A stretch of DNA of 64,000 bases from Shewanella chilikensis (GCF_002836945.1 NZ_NIJM01000008.1:1-64000), one strand, 5' to 3'; shown: positions 1 to 8,084, counted from the stretch's first letter. Program-made: numbers and translations. Notes: generated by a model from the letters alone, not told the origin.

Positions 1-227
1 TAGAATCGTTATTGTTTGAACTGGAGGCCGTTTTTGCCATTGATGTGGCGGCATTCGCCATCATGAGTAATCATCTGCATCTGGTGTTGCATATCGATAT
101 AGAGACAGCAAACCGATGGACAGACAGAGAAGTGCTTTGTAGTGCTCAAATCCCCTACCGGTGCTTGAATACAGACAGAAAGAAGATTAAGTTATTGTTT
201 TACAGTGGGTGGCTTGATTTTTCCTGA
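1..227 (+). pseudogene. Truncated REP-associated tyrosine transposase (Y1/IS200-like) remnant
   Basis: The reading frame is open from the left edge of the window, so the 5' part lies outside. The first 40 or so visible codons read like the core of Y1_Tnp/RAYT transposases, including the segment AFAIMSNHLHLVLHID with the HUH-type histidine pair (HLH) that binds metal in this family, followed by a WTDREV segment. After about base 125 the similarity I recognise ends, and the frame runs into an unrelated tail before a stop at 225-227. The C-terminal helix with the catalytic tyrosine is therefore missing. I read this as a 3'-truncated remnant. Family assignment is from motif recognition only. Confidence 0.7.
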
Positions 228-262
228 AAATTACAAAATAGATTATAGATTAAAGAACGAAT

Positions 263-763
263 ATGGATATTTTAATAGAAACACCTCGTCTCTTAATGAG
301 AGAGTTTTGCTTGGATGATGTAGATGCTGTCTTTGAATTTTCTACTAATCCAGAGGTTATGCGTTATACGGGTGATGTGGGTGCCGTTAATACCAAAAAA
401 GATGCAGAGAATTTAATTGTTAATTGCTGGCAAGCAGAATATAAGAAGTATGGTTACTCTCGGTATGCATTGATTTATAAAGAAGATGATAAAGTCATAG
501 GGTTCTGCGGAGTTAAGTACGAACCTGATTTGAACTGTCCAGACATAGGTTGTCGGATGCTACCCGAATACTGGGGAAATGGATTGGCCACAGAAGCTGT
601 AAAAGCCACTTTAGAGTATACAATAAATACGCTTGGGCTTACTAAAGTAATTGGTGAGGTCTTAGTTGAGCATCCAGCATCAGGTAACGTTTTACTTAAA
701 TCTGGTCTACGTAAGGTTGACACTTATGAAAAAGATGGGTTTATATTGAATAGATATGAATAA
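263..763 (+). CDS. GNAT family N-acetyltransferase (RimJ/RimL-like)
   Basis: The 166-residue protein has the single-domain layout of the RimJ/RimL branch of GNAT acetyltransferases. It starts with the typical ETPRLLMREF segment, and the acetyl-CoA binding region YWGNGLATEA lies near residues 104-113, followed by the helix and the NVLLKSGL segment seen in this family. These enzymes move an acetyl group from acetyl-CoA to an amine on a protein N-terminus, antibiotic or small metabolite; the substrate here cannot be told. The gene is visibly AT-richer than the genes beyond 2.1 kb and lies next to a transposase remnant, which fits recent acquisition. No strong ribosome binding site is seen. Confidence 0.85.
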   Translation: MDILIETPRLLMREFCLDDVDAVFEFSTNPEVMRYTGDVGAVNTKKDAENLIVNCWQAEYKKYGYSRYALIYKEDDKVIGFCGVKYEPDLNCPDIGCRMLPEYWGNGLATEAVKATLEYTINTLGLTKVIGEVLVEHPASGNVLLKSGLRKVDTYEKDGFILNRYE

Positions 764-856
764 AAACTTAAGTTTACAAGTAATAGTAAAGAAAGATAAC
801 AAGTTACTGAATTCGATAAACGAATTGGCGGAGCGTTATTTTTCAAGGAAGATATT

Positions 857-1222
857 ATGAGAATTTGGCACATCGCTTTTTTAAGCCTCCTGTTACCAGG
901 TTGCTCTTCGTCCAATAAAACCACCTATCAACCTGTTTGTTTTCAATCCGTAGAACAAGCAATAAACATTGGTGAATCTCTTATATCCGCGGGGTATTTT
1001 GAAAAAGTAAGTTACTGGGTTAACGGAGACCCCAGCATACCTGTTCGTGGGTTGGGTTTGGAATGGGATGGATTCGAACATTCAAAGTATTGTCCCAGCG
1101 GCGGGTATCCTGTCCTCATCTCTTACCTGGATAAGGATGAACTTGGGAACTCTGAAATAGTAATTAAATGGGCTCAAATAGTTTTTAAAAATATGCTTAA
1201 GGAACGAGGCATTGAAACATAA
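857..1222 (+). CDS. Small putative lipoprotein of unknown function
   Basis: The product has 121 residues. The N-terminus is a short signal peptide ending in a lipobox, LLPGC, with the lipidated Cys at about residue 16, followed by a Ser-rich linker. The mature part has a few Cys and aromatic residues and no domain I recognise. A good ribosome binding site (aaggaaga, 845-852) precedes the ATG. Base composition is AT-rich like the upstream acetyltransferase. It is probably exported and anchored in a membrane. The gene may have arrived with the neighbouring transposase remnant; that is inference. Confidence 0.65.
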   Translation: MRIWHIAFLSLLLPGCSSSNKTTYQPVCFQSVEQAINIGESLISAGYFEKVSYWVNGDPSIPVRGLGLEWDGFEHSKYCPSGGYPVLISYLDKDELGNSEIVIKWAQIVFKNMLKERGIET

Positions 1223-2157
1223 CGAGTGACGGTGGCAACCCGTCAATAAGTATTTCGCTAATTGTGATAGCTTTCACCCATCGGGTTCGATTTTTCATCA
1301 TGGTATTGAGCGTAACCAACGGCTCTCGCATACAGGATATCAACGCTACTTTGGGAAGCGATTATTTCCTGAGGGGCGTCCCTTTGCAATGTTATTTGTG
1401 CCAACGGCTTTCGGCGACACCGAGGGGGGAATTGGTGCAACTCTGTTAGTCCTAAATAGCTTGAAATATTTGAGAGATCTGCAGACATACACCTATTTTC
1501 CAGGCATAGGCGGAACTGTGACCGTCGAAAACAGGGTCGAATTTTGTTCCCGACAAATTCGGCATTTCCTACGTCCTTGTAGGTCAGACGTTTTCGTCGA
1601 GCGCCCAAGGATGGGTTCACAACAACTTCCCTGTTTAACGGCCAGCTCACCATCCCTGTTTAACGGCCAGCTCACCATCCCTGGTTCGCGCTCGAAAGCA
1701 TGTTGCTATGCAACTCTCGCCGAGTCACAGGATCGCCTGTGCGAAAGGCGCACCGCAGGTGATTGGCTACAACTAGCTAGCCGCTAGGATTAAGTTCATT
1801 GGTGAGTTTTGGCTTAAAGCCATGCTAGCCACTGTGCCAGTGGCCTAAAGTCGTGGAACAAGTGCATCCATGCACAACGGCCAGCTCACCATCCCAGGTT
1901 TGCGCTTGAAAGCATGTTGCTGCGCAACTCTCGCCATGTCACAGGGGAGTCTGTGCGAAAGTTCGTCTCGAACATCCTGTTTTTCAATTGCATTCTTGCT
2001 TCTTGCCCATCCCAGCGGCAGGCAACGAGAAACATCCATTGCCGGAAACTTGACCAGTGCTTATTGGCAGCATCAAGGGGGGCATTATCGCCATTTGGCA
2101 AGATTAGCCTTGTTGGAAATAGGTAAGGATGGGGAATGAATGTACCATTCCCCAATC
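1223..2157. repeat. Non-coding repeat-rich region (REP-like)
   Basis: This 935-base gap holds no convincing gene. It contains a perfect 25-bp tandem duplication (1629-1653 and 1654-1678) and two diverged 86-bp copies (1662-1747 and 1876-1961, about 75 of 86 bases identical by eye), both opening with aacggccagctcaccatccc. Within the repeats are short hairpins such as cacagg-atcg-cctgtg (from 1726), and between them gccactg-tgc-cagtggc (from about 1828) and gtgcat-cc-atgcac (1862-1875). Open frames here run through the repeats on both strands and look like chance. The location close to a REP-associated transposase remnant suggests a decayed repetitive-element cluster. Confidence 0.6.
2131..2153 (-). 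terminator. Hairpin downstream of the sensor kinase gene
   Basis: An inverted repeat GGGGAATG (2131-2138) and CATTCCCC (2146-2153) with a 7-nt loop lies directly after the stop codon of the kinase gene read on the minus strand. There is no run of T after it, so it may be a weak terminator or an mRNA-stabilising hairpin. Confidence 0.45.
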
Positions 2158-3507
2158 TCAACTTCTGGGTAAAAACAGAGTGAAGCGGGCGCCGCCCAGG
2201 GGAGATTGATCTATTTGCCACTGGCCTTGGTAGCTCTGCAGCAGATCTTTGACTATCGCCAGTCCTATACCATGACCTTGTTGGTAGTTATCGGCTCTGA
2301 CACCGCGCTCGAACAGCTGGGTTTTCTGCTGCTCTGTAATGCCCGGGCCATCGTCTTCGATGCAGATGTTCAGCCCTTTTTCGCTAACCCAGGTTTTGAG
2401 GGCGACCTTGCTATTTGCTGCCTTGCAGGCGTTATCCAATAGATTGCCGAGGAGTTCGGCCAGGTCGGCTTCATCACCGTAAAACAGGGCATTTGTTGCC
2501 AGGTCAGCCTCAAACTCCAGCACCTTGTCGGCATAAATCTTGCCAAGGGTTCGCAGTAGTTTGTCGGCCACGGTTTTGCTGTTTACCCCTTGATGCCAAG
2601 GGCCGCTGCCGGCACTTTGGGCTCGCTTCAACTGGTGCCCTATGCTGGCGTTAATTTGGCTGATGGGCTCTTGGGCATCGCTTGGCAAAGACTTGAGGCT
2701 TTGCAGTACCGCCAGCGGTGTTTTCAGGCTATGGGCCAGATCCGACAGGGCGTTGCGATAACGTTGGCGTTGGCGCTGCTCGTTGCTTATCAGGGCATTG
2801 AGCTGGGTCGCAACCTGTTGCAGCTCCTTGGGATAGTCACTGCCGAGATGTTGCCGTTTGCCTTGCTCAACCGCTTCGAGCTCGGCGCGAAAGCGCGCCA
2901 GTGGTTTGAGTGTCCACCAGAGCCAGCCTCCTTGTACCAGTAACAGGAACAGCATCAATAGTCCCAGGTATTGCCAGAGCTGGCGGCTGAAGGCGCCTTG
3001 GGTTTGCTCAAAGCCGGTCTGATCTTTGATGATGTGTACGGTAAAGGGAATATCCCGGCCATTATCCGAGGCCGAGGCAAAGCTGGCGCTGAAGCTGTAA
3101 TTGAAGTGGGGTTTGCCCAGGAGAAGCATTTCGCCAAAGCGGCCTTCTCCGAGTGGTGGGCTTGGAAGCTTGCCCGGAGGCGGCATACCGATAAAGGAAG
3201 GCGAATGCCATACCAGTTTGCCTTGGCTGCTGACCAAGGCGTAGAGCCCGGATTGATCTATGTTGAACTGTTTGTCCTGTAATTGATCCGGCAGAACCAG
3301 TTCGCCCTGTTCCACTTCTGCCAATGCCAATACTCCATAAAGGGCGGCGCTGAGTTCATCTTTTACCGCGTGGGCCAATTGGGCACGAAAGGCATCGCTC
3401 AGGGTCACGCCGATAAGCGGCAAGAGTACCAGATTCAACAGCAGGGCGCTGATCACCAGCCGGCCCTTGAGTGAACCGGGCAAAAGCCTTGCTGGCAAGG
3501 GTTTCAT
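2158..3507 (-). CDS. PhoQ-like membrane sensor histidine kinase
   Basis: The 449-residue protein has a first membrane segment at about residues 15-36, a periplasmic sensor region to about 175 and a second membrane segment at about 178-200. Then come a linker, a HisKA region with the phospho-acceptor in DLAHSLKTPLAVL (His at about 259) and a GHKL ATPase with LLGNLLDNACKAA, EDDGPGI and GHGIGLAIV. This is the layout of PhoQ and related kinases, which phosphorylate a PhoP-type regulator in response to an envelope signal. The start ATG overlaps the regulator's stop (ATGA at 3505-3509), so the two are translationally coupled. The ligand is not evident; I do not see a clear acidic Mg-binding cluster, so PhoQ itself is not proven. 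Confidence 0.88.
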   Translation of the reverse strand: MKPLPARLLPGSLKGRLVISALLLNLVLLPLIGVTLSDAFRAQLAHAVKDELSAALYGVLALAEVEQGELVLPDQLQDKQFNIDQSGLYALVSSQGKLVWHSPSFIGMPPPGKLPSPPLGEGRFGEMLLLGKPHFNYSFSASFASASDNGRDIPFTVHIIKDQTGFEQTQGAFSRQLWQYLGLLMLFLLLVQGGWLWWTLKPLARFRAELEAVEQGKRQHLGSDYPKELQQVATQLNALISNEQRQRQRYRNALSDLAHSLKTPLAVLQSLKSLPSDAQEPISQINASIGHQLKRAQSAGSGPWHQGVNSKTVADKLLRTLGKIYADKVLEFEADLATNALFYGDEADLAELLGNLLDNACKAANSKVALKTWVSEKGLNICIEDDGPGITEQQKTQLFERGVRADNYQQGHGIGLAIVKDLLQSYQGQWQIDQSPLGGARFTLFLPRS

Positions 3508-4196
3508 CAGGGGTTATCTCTAACTGGAAGCGCGTTGAGGCGATAACCCTGACCACGCAGGGTTTCAATAAGCCCAAGCGTGCCCTCGGGATCCAGCTTC
3601 TTGCGCAAACGGCGAATAAATACCTCAATCACATTGGAGTCCAGATCAAAGTCCTGATCATAGATATGCTCGATAAGCAGACTCTTGGAAGTGACTTCTC
3701 CCTGATGCAGCATCAGATACTCGAGCAATTTGTATTCGGAGGCGCTGAGGCTGACGCTGTGTTTGCCAAGTCGGACTTCACCGCTGCTGGTATTCAGGGT
3801 GACAGGGCCACTTTGCAGCAAGGGGCTGGCCTTTCCGGCGCTGCGGCGGATTAAAGCCTTGATCCTGGCGGTGAGTTCCATGGGGTGGAAGGGTTTGGTG
3901 AGGTAGTCATCAGCGCCGGCATCCAGGCCTTCCACCTTGTCCTGCCAGCCATCTCTGGCGGTGAGGATCAGCACAGGGTAATCCAGTCCCTTGGCTCGCA
4001 TCTGTTCAATCAGTGCTATGCCGCTGAGTTTGGGCAGGCCGATATCGATAATGGCGGCATCATAGGGATATTCCGCCGCCAGAAACAGGCCTTCTTCGCC
4101 GTCTGATGCCGTATCCAGATTGAAACCTGCCTCTTGCAGATGTTGTTTTAAGTTGGCTTGTAAGGCGGCATCATCTTCTACCAATAACAGTCGCAT
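3507..4196 (-). CDS. PhoP-like OmpR-family response regulator
   Basis: The 229-residue protein has an N-terminal receiver domain with acidic residues in VEDD, the phosphorylated Asp at about residue 51 (DIGLPKLSG) and the conserved Lys in YLTKPF near 101. The C-terminal part is an OmpR/PhoB winged-helix domain (VEVFIRRLRKKLD-like segment and RGQGYRL). It should accept phosphate from the kinase encoded next to it and bind direct-repeat operators as a dimer. It is the middle gene of a minus-strand run PepSY gene - regulator - kinase, with the PepSY stop only about a dozen bases upstream. Confidence 0.9.
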   Translation of the reverse strand: MRLLLVEDDAALQANLKQHLQEAGFNLDTASDGEEGLFLAAEYPYDAAIIDIGLPKLSGIALIEQMRAKGLDYPVLILTARDGWQDKVEGLDAGADDYLTKPFHPMELTARIKALIRRSAGKASPLLQSGPVTLNTSSGEVRLGKHSVSLSASEYKLLEYLMLHQGEVTSKSLLIEHIYDQDFDLDSNVIEVFIRRLRKKLDPEGTLGLIETLRGQGYRLNALPVRDNP

Positions 4197-4209
4197 AAGC
4201 TATTTCCTG

Positions 4210-4548
4210 TCAGTTTGCCTGCAGTCGGCCGCTGCGGGCATCCACAGAGACATAGACAATTCGGCCACTGTCCTGCAGCAGTTTGACCCGATAACCCGGG
4301 TTGCCGTTGACCTTCACAGACTGCACCCTGAGTACTTTACCGCCATAAGCCTGCTTCACCAGTCTGGCGGCTTCATCGCCGCTGCGGACTTTCAGCTTGG
4401 CCTCCTGGCCCTGAGTTGTTCGTTCCGGCTTGGCAAAGGGGCCGGCATGCAGGGGCTGAGCGAAAGCCAGCGACAGCAATAGCATGCTTGCCGCGATAAT
4501 TCCGCTTGAGTGATAAGCTTGATGCTTGATTTTACTGCCCCTTTTCAT
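4210..4548 (-). CDS. Exported PepSY-domain protein
   Basis: The 112-residue product carries a Sec signal peptide with likely cleavage after LHA near residue 35. The mature domain of about 70 residues has a PepSY pattern (helix with AARLVKQAYGG, then GYRVKLL and VYVSVDARSGRL strands). PepSY domains are periplasmic modules often encoded beside two-component systems and are thought to inhibit or sense proteases; that role is not shown here. It is the first gene of the run leading into the PhoPQ-like regulator and kinase and so is probably both its partner and its target. Confidence 0.8.
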   Translation of the reverse strand: MKRGSKIKHQAYHSSGIIAASMLLLSLAFAQPLHAGPFAKPERTTQGQEAKLKVRSGDEAARLVKQAYGGKVLRVQSVKVNGNPGYRVKLLQDSGRIVYVSVDARSGRLQAN

Positions 4549-4708
4549 GGTTTTGCCCTTTTGGAAACGCTTGGCCCAGTGTAAAAGATCCCCGCGGTGG
4601 ATGAAATAGCCAGCCGGGTCTTCACTCTCTATCTGTCCTTCCCCCTGGTTTTCGCTCTGGCCCGGTCAGTTGTACTCCTTCCAAGATGAACATCGGCTGA
4701 CAGAAACC

Positions 4709-4744
4709 GTTCATCTCATGTTCACCCAGGCTGACTTTTAATAA
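4709..4744 (+). promoter_or_regulatory. Candidate PhoP-type direct repeat and -10 element
   Basis: GTTCA occurs at 4709-4713 and again at 4720-4724, an 11-bp period, in the context cGTTCATctcaTGTTCAc. A further copy in reverse orientation (TGAAC) lies at about 4687-4691. PhoP-family regulators bind two direct half-sites spaced 11 bp, usually just upstream of a -10 box, and taataa at 4739-4744 lies 14 bp downstream. It sits between the PepSY/PhoPQ-like genes and the divergent surface-protein gene. Binding is inferred from spacing only. Confidence 0.45.
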
Positions 4745-4791
4745 TGCCAACAACCCGGATAAGCGCGAGATGCGCCCTGTGGAGAAGCACT

Positions 4792-5634
4792 ATGAAATTA
4801 TTATCTTACACTGTATTTGGCCTGTCGCTGTTTTTGGCTCTGTTTTGGGGGGCGCCCGCTGCCTATGCCAAGGAGCCTGTCGGCGGACAAGCCTCCATCG
4901 GCCAAAAAGCGCAGCAACCAAGCGATGAACAGGATAGCCCAGGCACCGAGATACGGGCGGCACAACACAGGCAGTTGCTCAAGCAACTGCAGCAGGAGTG
5001 GCAATTTGCCGGAGCTCAAGTTTCCGGTGAGCGCATGACCCGCGAGCAGATGATTGCCAAGAAACAGAAACTGCCCGAGAGCCAAGCCGCGCCGCAGCGG
5101 ATGGTCTCCACTACGGCCCACAGCTATTACCATGAGTTCAGCTTTTATGAGGCGGCCAGCTACCTTTATGACGATTATGACTCTGATGGCTTTTATCGCA
5201 GCTTTGCGGTGCGCTTCGATGCTGATGTTTACGGCAATGATCCGGCCGAGTCTGTGCCCGTTTATGCCGAGCTTTATCTGAGCCGCAACGGCGGTGACTG
5301 GGAGCATTACTACAGCACTGAGGTGTTCTACATTCAGGGAGACAGTACCCAGGATGACTTTGAAGTGCTCACCACGTTAGAGAGCGGCTATCCCAGCGAT
5401 CACTATGATGTGCTGATCGACCTTTATGAACCCGGTTACAGTGACATAGTGGCGACCATAAGTTCTTATGAAAGCAATAGCCTCTATGCCTTGCCGCTGG
5501 AAAGTCGCGAATGGGACAGAGATGATGGCGCGACCGTGATAGTCGATGCCGGCGGCAGCCTGTCAGTGGTGGCGCTCGTAAGTCTGGTACTGCTTGGCGG
5601 CTTGCGTTACAGACGCGGCCGAGTTGCCCCCTGA
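4792..5634 (+). CDS. Choice-of-anchor H family exported protein with GlyGly-CTERM tail
   Basis: I start the gene at the ATG at 4792, preceded by ggagaag, rather than at the in-frame ATG at 4744. The 280-residue product opens with a Sec signal peptide (cleavage after AYA near residue 25). The middle has Tyr/Asp-rich beta-strand sequence resembling choice-of-anchor H proteins. The C-terminus is a sorting signal: GGSL, a hydrophobic segment (VVALVSLVLLGG) and an Arg-rich end. That matches GlyGly-CTERM tails, which the intramembrane protease rhombosortase cuts for delivery to the cell surface through type II secretion. Function beyond surface location is unknown. Confidence 0.78.
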   Translation: MKLLSYTVFGLSLFLALFWGAPAAYAKEPVGGQASIGQKAQQPSDEQDSPGTEIRAAQHRQLLKQLQQEWQFAGAQVSGERMTREQMIAKKQKLPESQAAPQRMVSTTAHSYYHEFSFYEAASYLYDDYDSDGFYRSFAVRFDADVYGNDPAESVPVYAELYLSRNGGDWEHYYSTEVFYIQGDSTQDDFEVLTTLESGYPSDHYDVLIDLYEPGYSDIVATISSYESNSLYALPLESREWDRDDGATVIVDAGGSLSVVALVSLVLLGGLRYRRGRVAP

Positions 5635-5653
5635 AATCACAAAATTTAACTAC

Positions 5654-5685
5654 ACAGGCCGGGGTCTCCCCCGGCCTGTTTCTTT
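5654..5685 (+). terminator. Rho-independent terminator after the GlyGly-CTERM gene
   Basis: An 11-bp stem ACAGGCCGGGG / CCCCGGCCTGT (5654-5664 with 5669-5679) with a 4-nt loop, followed by a T-rich tail, lies shortly after the stop at 5634 and before the convergent rlmG end. Confidence 0.85.
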
Positions 5686-5740
5686 CCGGGTTCCCAACGG
5701 GGGCCGGAATGGGTCAACAAGGTTTACGCTTGTTGGCTTT

Positions 5741-6871
5741 TTATTTAGAGGCTTGCAGGATCACAAACTTACCATTGGAGGCTATGGTTTTACAGTTGCC
5801 GAACAGGCGCTTGAGCTTGATGTGGTAACCCAGGTGACGGTTGCCGACCACATGCAGTATGCCGCCGTTCACCAGGCGCCGTCTGGCATCGAGGAACATC
5901 TGCCAGGCAATATGATCTGTGATGGCCTCTCCCTGATGAAAAGGCGGGTTACAGAGCACCAGATCCGGTGCGACCCCGGCGCTCAAATGACTCAGACAGT
6001 CGTCCCAATAGAAGTGGCCGCGTTCGGCTTCAAAGCCATTGCCGTGCCAGTTGAGCCTGGCACTTTCCACGGCCATCTCTGAGTCATCGACAAAGTGAAT
6101 ACTCGCCTCGGGATAACGCTTGGCCGCCGCCAGCCCCAAAACGCCATTGCCGCAGCCCAGGTCCACCACAGAGCTAAACTCACCTTCGGGGAGGTTGGCC
6201 AACATCAAACGGGCGCCGATATCCAGTTTGCCGGCGGCAAATACATTGCTGAGATTACAGATATTGAGGCCGAACTCGCCAAGGGGCCACTCGCTGGGGG
6301 CCGGCAATTCGCGTGTCTGGCCATCGGCGAAGGCGGTAATCACCCGGGTCTTTTTCCATGCCAGACTGGCGCTGGCCTGGCCCAGATGTTTGCCAATCAG
6401 GGCCAACAAGGCTTGATTGATGGATTTGGCCTTGGCGCCAATCAATACCCGGGTACCGGCGGGAAGCATATTGGCCAGCAGGGTCAGCTGCCAGGCAAAG
6501 AAGTTGAGGTTCTTGGGCAGCTTCAGCAATATGGTATCGGGTACACAAGCAGGTATTTCCCGACTGTTTAGCCAGTGAATGTCGGCATCGCTGAGATGGT
6601 TTTTCTCAAGATTTTGTCGAGTGCCAAGGTGGGAAGTGCGGGCATCCGAGCTCCAGTGAATCTTTGCATCGGGGTAACCTTGACGAATGGCGCACAGCAG
6701 GGCACCAAAGCTGTCGTTGATAATAAGCACAGATTGAGGTGCCTCTTCCTCGGCGAGCTGTTTGAGCAGGTGTTCATCGGCGGCATCCCAGGCCTGGAGG
6801 TTGGATTCCTGCTCTTCGGGATAGCGGTGCAGAGTGAGCTGAATATCAGCGGCTGAGAACTGGCTGGTCAT
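5741..6871 (-). CDS. rlmG: 23S rRNA (guanine-N2)-methyltransferase RlmG
   Basis: The 376-residue protein matches RlmG, which methylates G1835 of 23S rRNA using S-adenosylmethionine. The N-terminal half is the degenerate methyltransferase-like domain. The C-terminal half has the SAM motif [11 protein letters not shown] near residue 235 and the catalytic LCNPPFHQG near 306, as in RsmC/RlmG enzymes that modify the exocyclic amine of guanine. Length agrees with the family. It is a single gene, convergent with the surface-protein gene and divergent from the AlkB-like gene. Confidence 0.93.
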   Translation of the reverse strand: MTSQFSAADIQLTLHRYPEEQESNLQAWDAADEHLLKQLAEEEAPQSVLIINDSFGALLCAIRQGYPDAKIHWSSDARTSHLGTRQNLEKNHLSDADIHWLNSREIPACVPDTILLKLPKNLNFFAWQLTLLANMLPAGTRVLIGAKAKSINQALLALIGKHLGQASASLAWKKTRVITAFADGQTRELPAPSEWPLGEFGLNICNLSNVFAAGKLDIGARLMLANLPEGEFSSVVDLGCGNGVLGLAAAKRYPEASIHFVDDSEMAVESARLNWHGNGFEAERGHFYWDDCLSHLSAGVAPDLVLCNPPFHQGEAITDHIAWQMFLDARRRLVNGGILHVVGNRHLGYHIKLKRLFGNCKTIASNGKFVILQASK

Positions 6872-7009
6872 ATAACTGGGCTTAAAGGACGAATTTGCGC
6901 GGATTATCGCAAATACTGGCGCTCAAGGCGATATTTGCGAAAATCTGCCTTGGTCATTATCTAATAAAGAAGGCTTAAGCCTGGCAATAAGCCACAGAGA
7001 AACAATGCC

Positions 7010-7087
7010 ATGAAGTTCAAAGATGAGTTCAAAGATGAGTTCAAATATGAGTTCAAAAGAGATACAGCAGTCGCTGTTTGCGCTTGA
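7010..7087 (+). other. Short overlapping reading frame upstream of the AlkB-like gene
   Basis: An ATG at 7010 opens a 25-codon frame, one base out of the AlkB frame, that contains the KFKDEF-type repeat and ends at the TGA 7085-7087. The only purine-rich ribosome-binding-like sequence near here (agaga, 6996-7000) is 9 bases before this ATG, not before the AlkB starts. It may be a leader peptide coupled to alkB translation, or simply a by-product of the 12-bp repeat. No homologue is known to me. Confidence 0.3.
7011..7058 (+). repeat. 12-bp tandem repeat across the AlkB start
   Basis: About four imperfect copies of a 12-bp unit (tgagttcaaaga type) run through 7011-7058 and create three in-frame ATGs for the AlkB frame. 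Since 12 is a multiple of three, copy-number change would add or remove four residues and one start codon without shifting frame. Confidence 0.75.
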
Positions 7088-7709
7088 GCCTGGGTCATCT
7101 GCTGAGTCGGCAACAGGCGTGCAGCGGTTTGAGCAACCGCCTATGTTGCTGGTGCGCGGTTATCTCAATCCAGCCCAGCAGGATGCCATTTGGCGCGAGG
7201 CGGAGCATTATCCCCTGACTCGCCCCGAGCTTGAGATATTCGGTAAGCGTCACGCCATTCCCCGTACTCAGGTGTGGTTCGGCGATCCCGGCTGTGATTA
7301 TCGTTACTCAGGGTTATTGGTCAGGGCGCTTCCCTGGCCCAAATATCTGTTAAGGCTAAGGCAAAAGCTGGATCGGGATTGGCAGCTTGGCAGCAATGGC
7401 GTGCTGGTAAACCGTTATGCCGATGGCCGCGACGCCATGGGTTGGCACAGCGACGATGAACCTGAGCTGGCAGAGGGGGCCGATATCGCGTCAATCAGTC
7501 TGGGCGCCGGGCGCGATTTTGATTTGAGACACAAGCAAAGCGGCGAGAAGCTGCGGCTCAGGCTTAACTCGGGCGATCTCTTGTTGATGCGCTGGCCGAT
7601 GCAGCAGGAGTGGCAACATGCATTGCCAAGAAGGCTGAAACTCACAGAGCCCAGGCTCAATCTCACCTATCGGCGGCTCAAACCGGGTTTTCATCCTCCT
7701 GGTGGTTGA
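7023..7709 (+). CDS. AlkB-like 2-oxoglutarate/Fe(II)-dependent dioxygenase
   Basis: The 228-residue protein is an AlkB-family (ALKBH2/3-like) dioxygenase, which repairs alkylated bases in DNA or RNA by oxidative demethylation. Visible are PRTQVWFGDP, the iron-binding HxD in GWHSDDE near residue 140, the distal His in WQHALPRR and the 2-oxoglutarate-binding Arg in PRLNLTYR. The start is uncertain: ATGs at 7023, 7035 and 7047 all lie in frame within a 12-bp repeat, so the protein may begin MSSKEIQ. There is no ada gene beside it and no clear regulatory site. Confidence 0.88.
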   Translation: MSSKMSSNMSSKEIQQSLFALEPGSSAESATGVQRFEQPPMLLVRGYLNPAQQDAIWREAEHYPLTRPELEIFGKRHAIPRTQVWFGDPGCDYRYSGLLVRALPWPKYLLRLRQKLDRDWQLGSNGVLVNRYADGRDAMGWHSDDEPELAEGADIASISLGAGRDFDLRHKQSGEKLRLRLNSGDLLLMRWPMQQEWQHALPRRLKLTEPRLNLTYRRLKPGFHPPGG

Positions 7710-7784
7710 AAATTGTCGGATTGATCTTTGTTCGCCGAAGCAGTAACCTGCCGCCAATCCCAACAGCTTATATCAGGTTTTACC

Positions 7785-8084
7785 ATGTCCGTTGCTCAGA
7801 CCATAGAGCAGAAGTTGCGCCTTGCCCTGACGCCGAGTCATATAGAGGTCATCAACGAGAGCCACAATCACCATGTGCCGCCTAATTCAGAGACGCACTT
7901 CAAGGTGATCATTGTCAGTGAAGCCTTTGATGGCAAGCGTCTGCTGGCTCGCCATAGAGAAGTGAACCAGGAATTGGCGGAAGAACTGGCCAATGGCGTG
8001 CACGCTCTGTCCATGCATACTTATACTCAGGCCGAATGGGATGCTCAAAGCGCCGTGCCTGAGTCGCCCAAGTGTCGTGGTTAA
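7785..8084 (+). CDS. bolA: BolA family protein
   Basis: The ATG at 7785 gives a 99-residue protein close to BolA in both length and sequence. It has a HNHHVPPNSETHFKV segment carrying the conserved His used for [2Fe-2S] sharing with monothiol glutaredoxins. It also has the helix-turn-helix-like HREVNQELAEEL followed by VHALSMHTYT, and a SPKCRG tail. BolA acts in iron-sulfur trafficking and in stress-linked control of cell shape and biofilm. An upstream in-frame ATG at 7728 would add an unlikely 19-residue extension. It lies between the AlkB-like gene and luxS on the same strand. Confidence 0.93.
   Translation: MSVAQTIEQKLRLALTPSHIEVINESHNHHVPPNSETHFKVIIVSEAFDGKRLLARHREVNQELAEELANGVHALSMHTYTQAEWDAQSAVPESPKCRG

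Noticed and set aside
1629-1961. Possible integron attC array
   Set aside because: The repeats lack paired core sites flanking single small genes, and no integrase is visible.
1258-2221. Open frames on both strands across the repeat region
   Set aside because: They read through duplicated non-coding units (the same VSWPLN-type peptide is produced by each copy) and have no domain or start signal.
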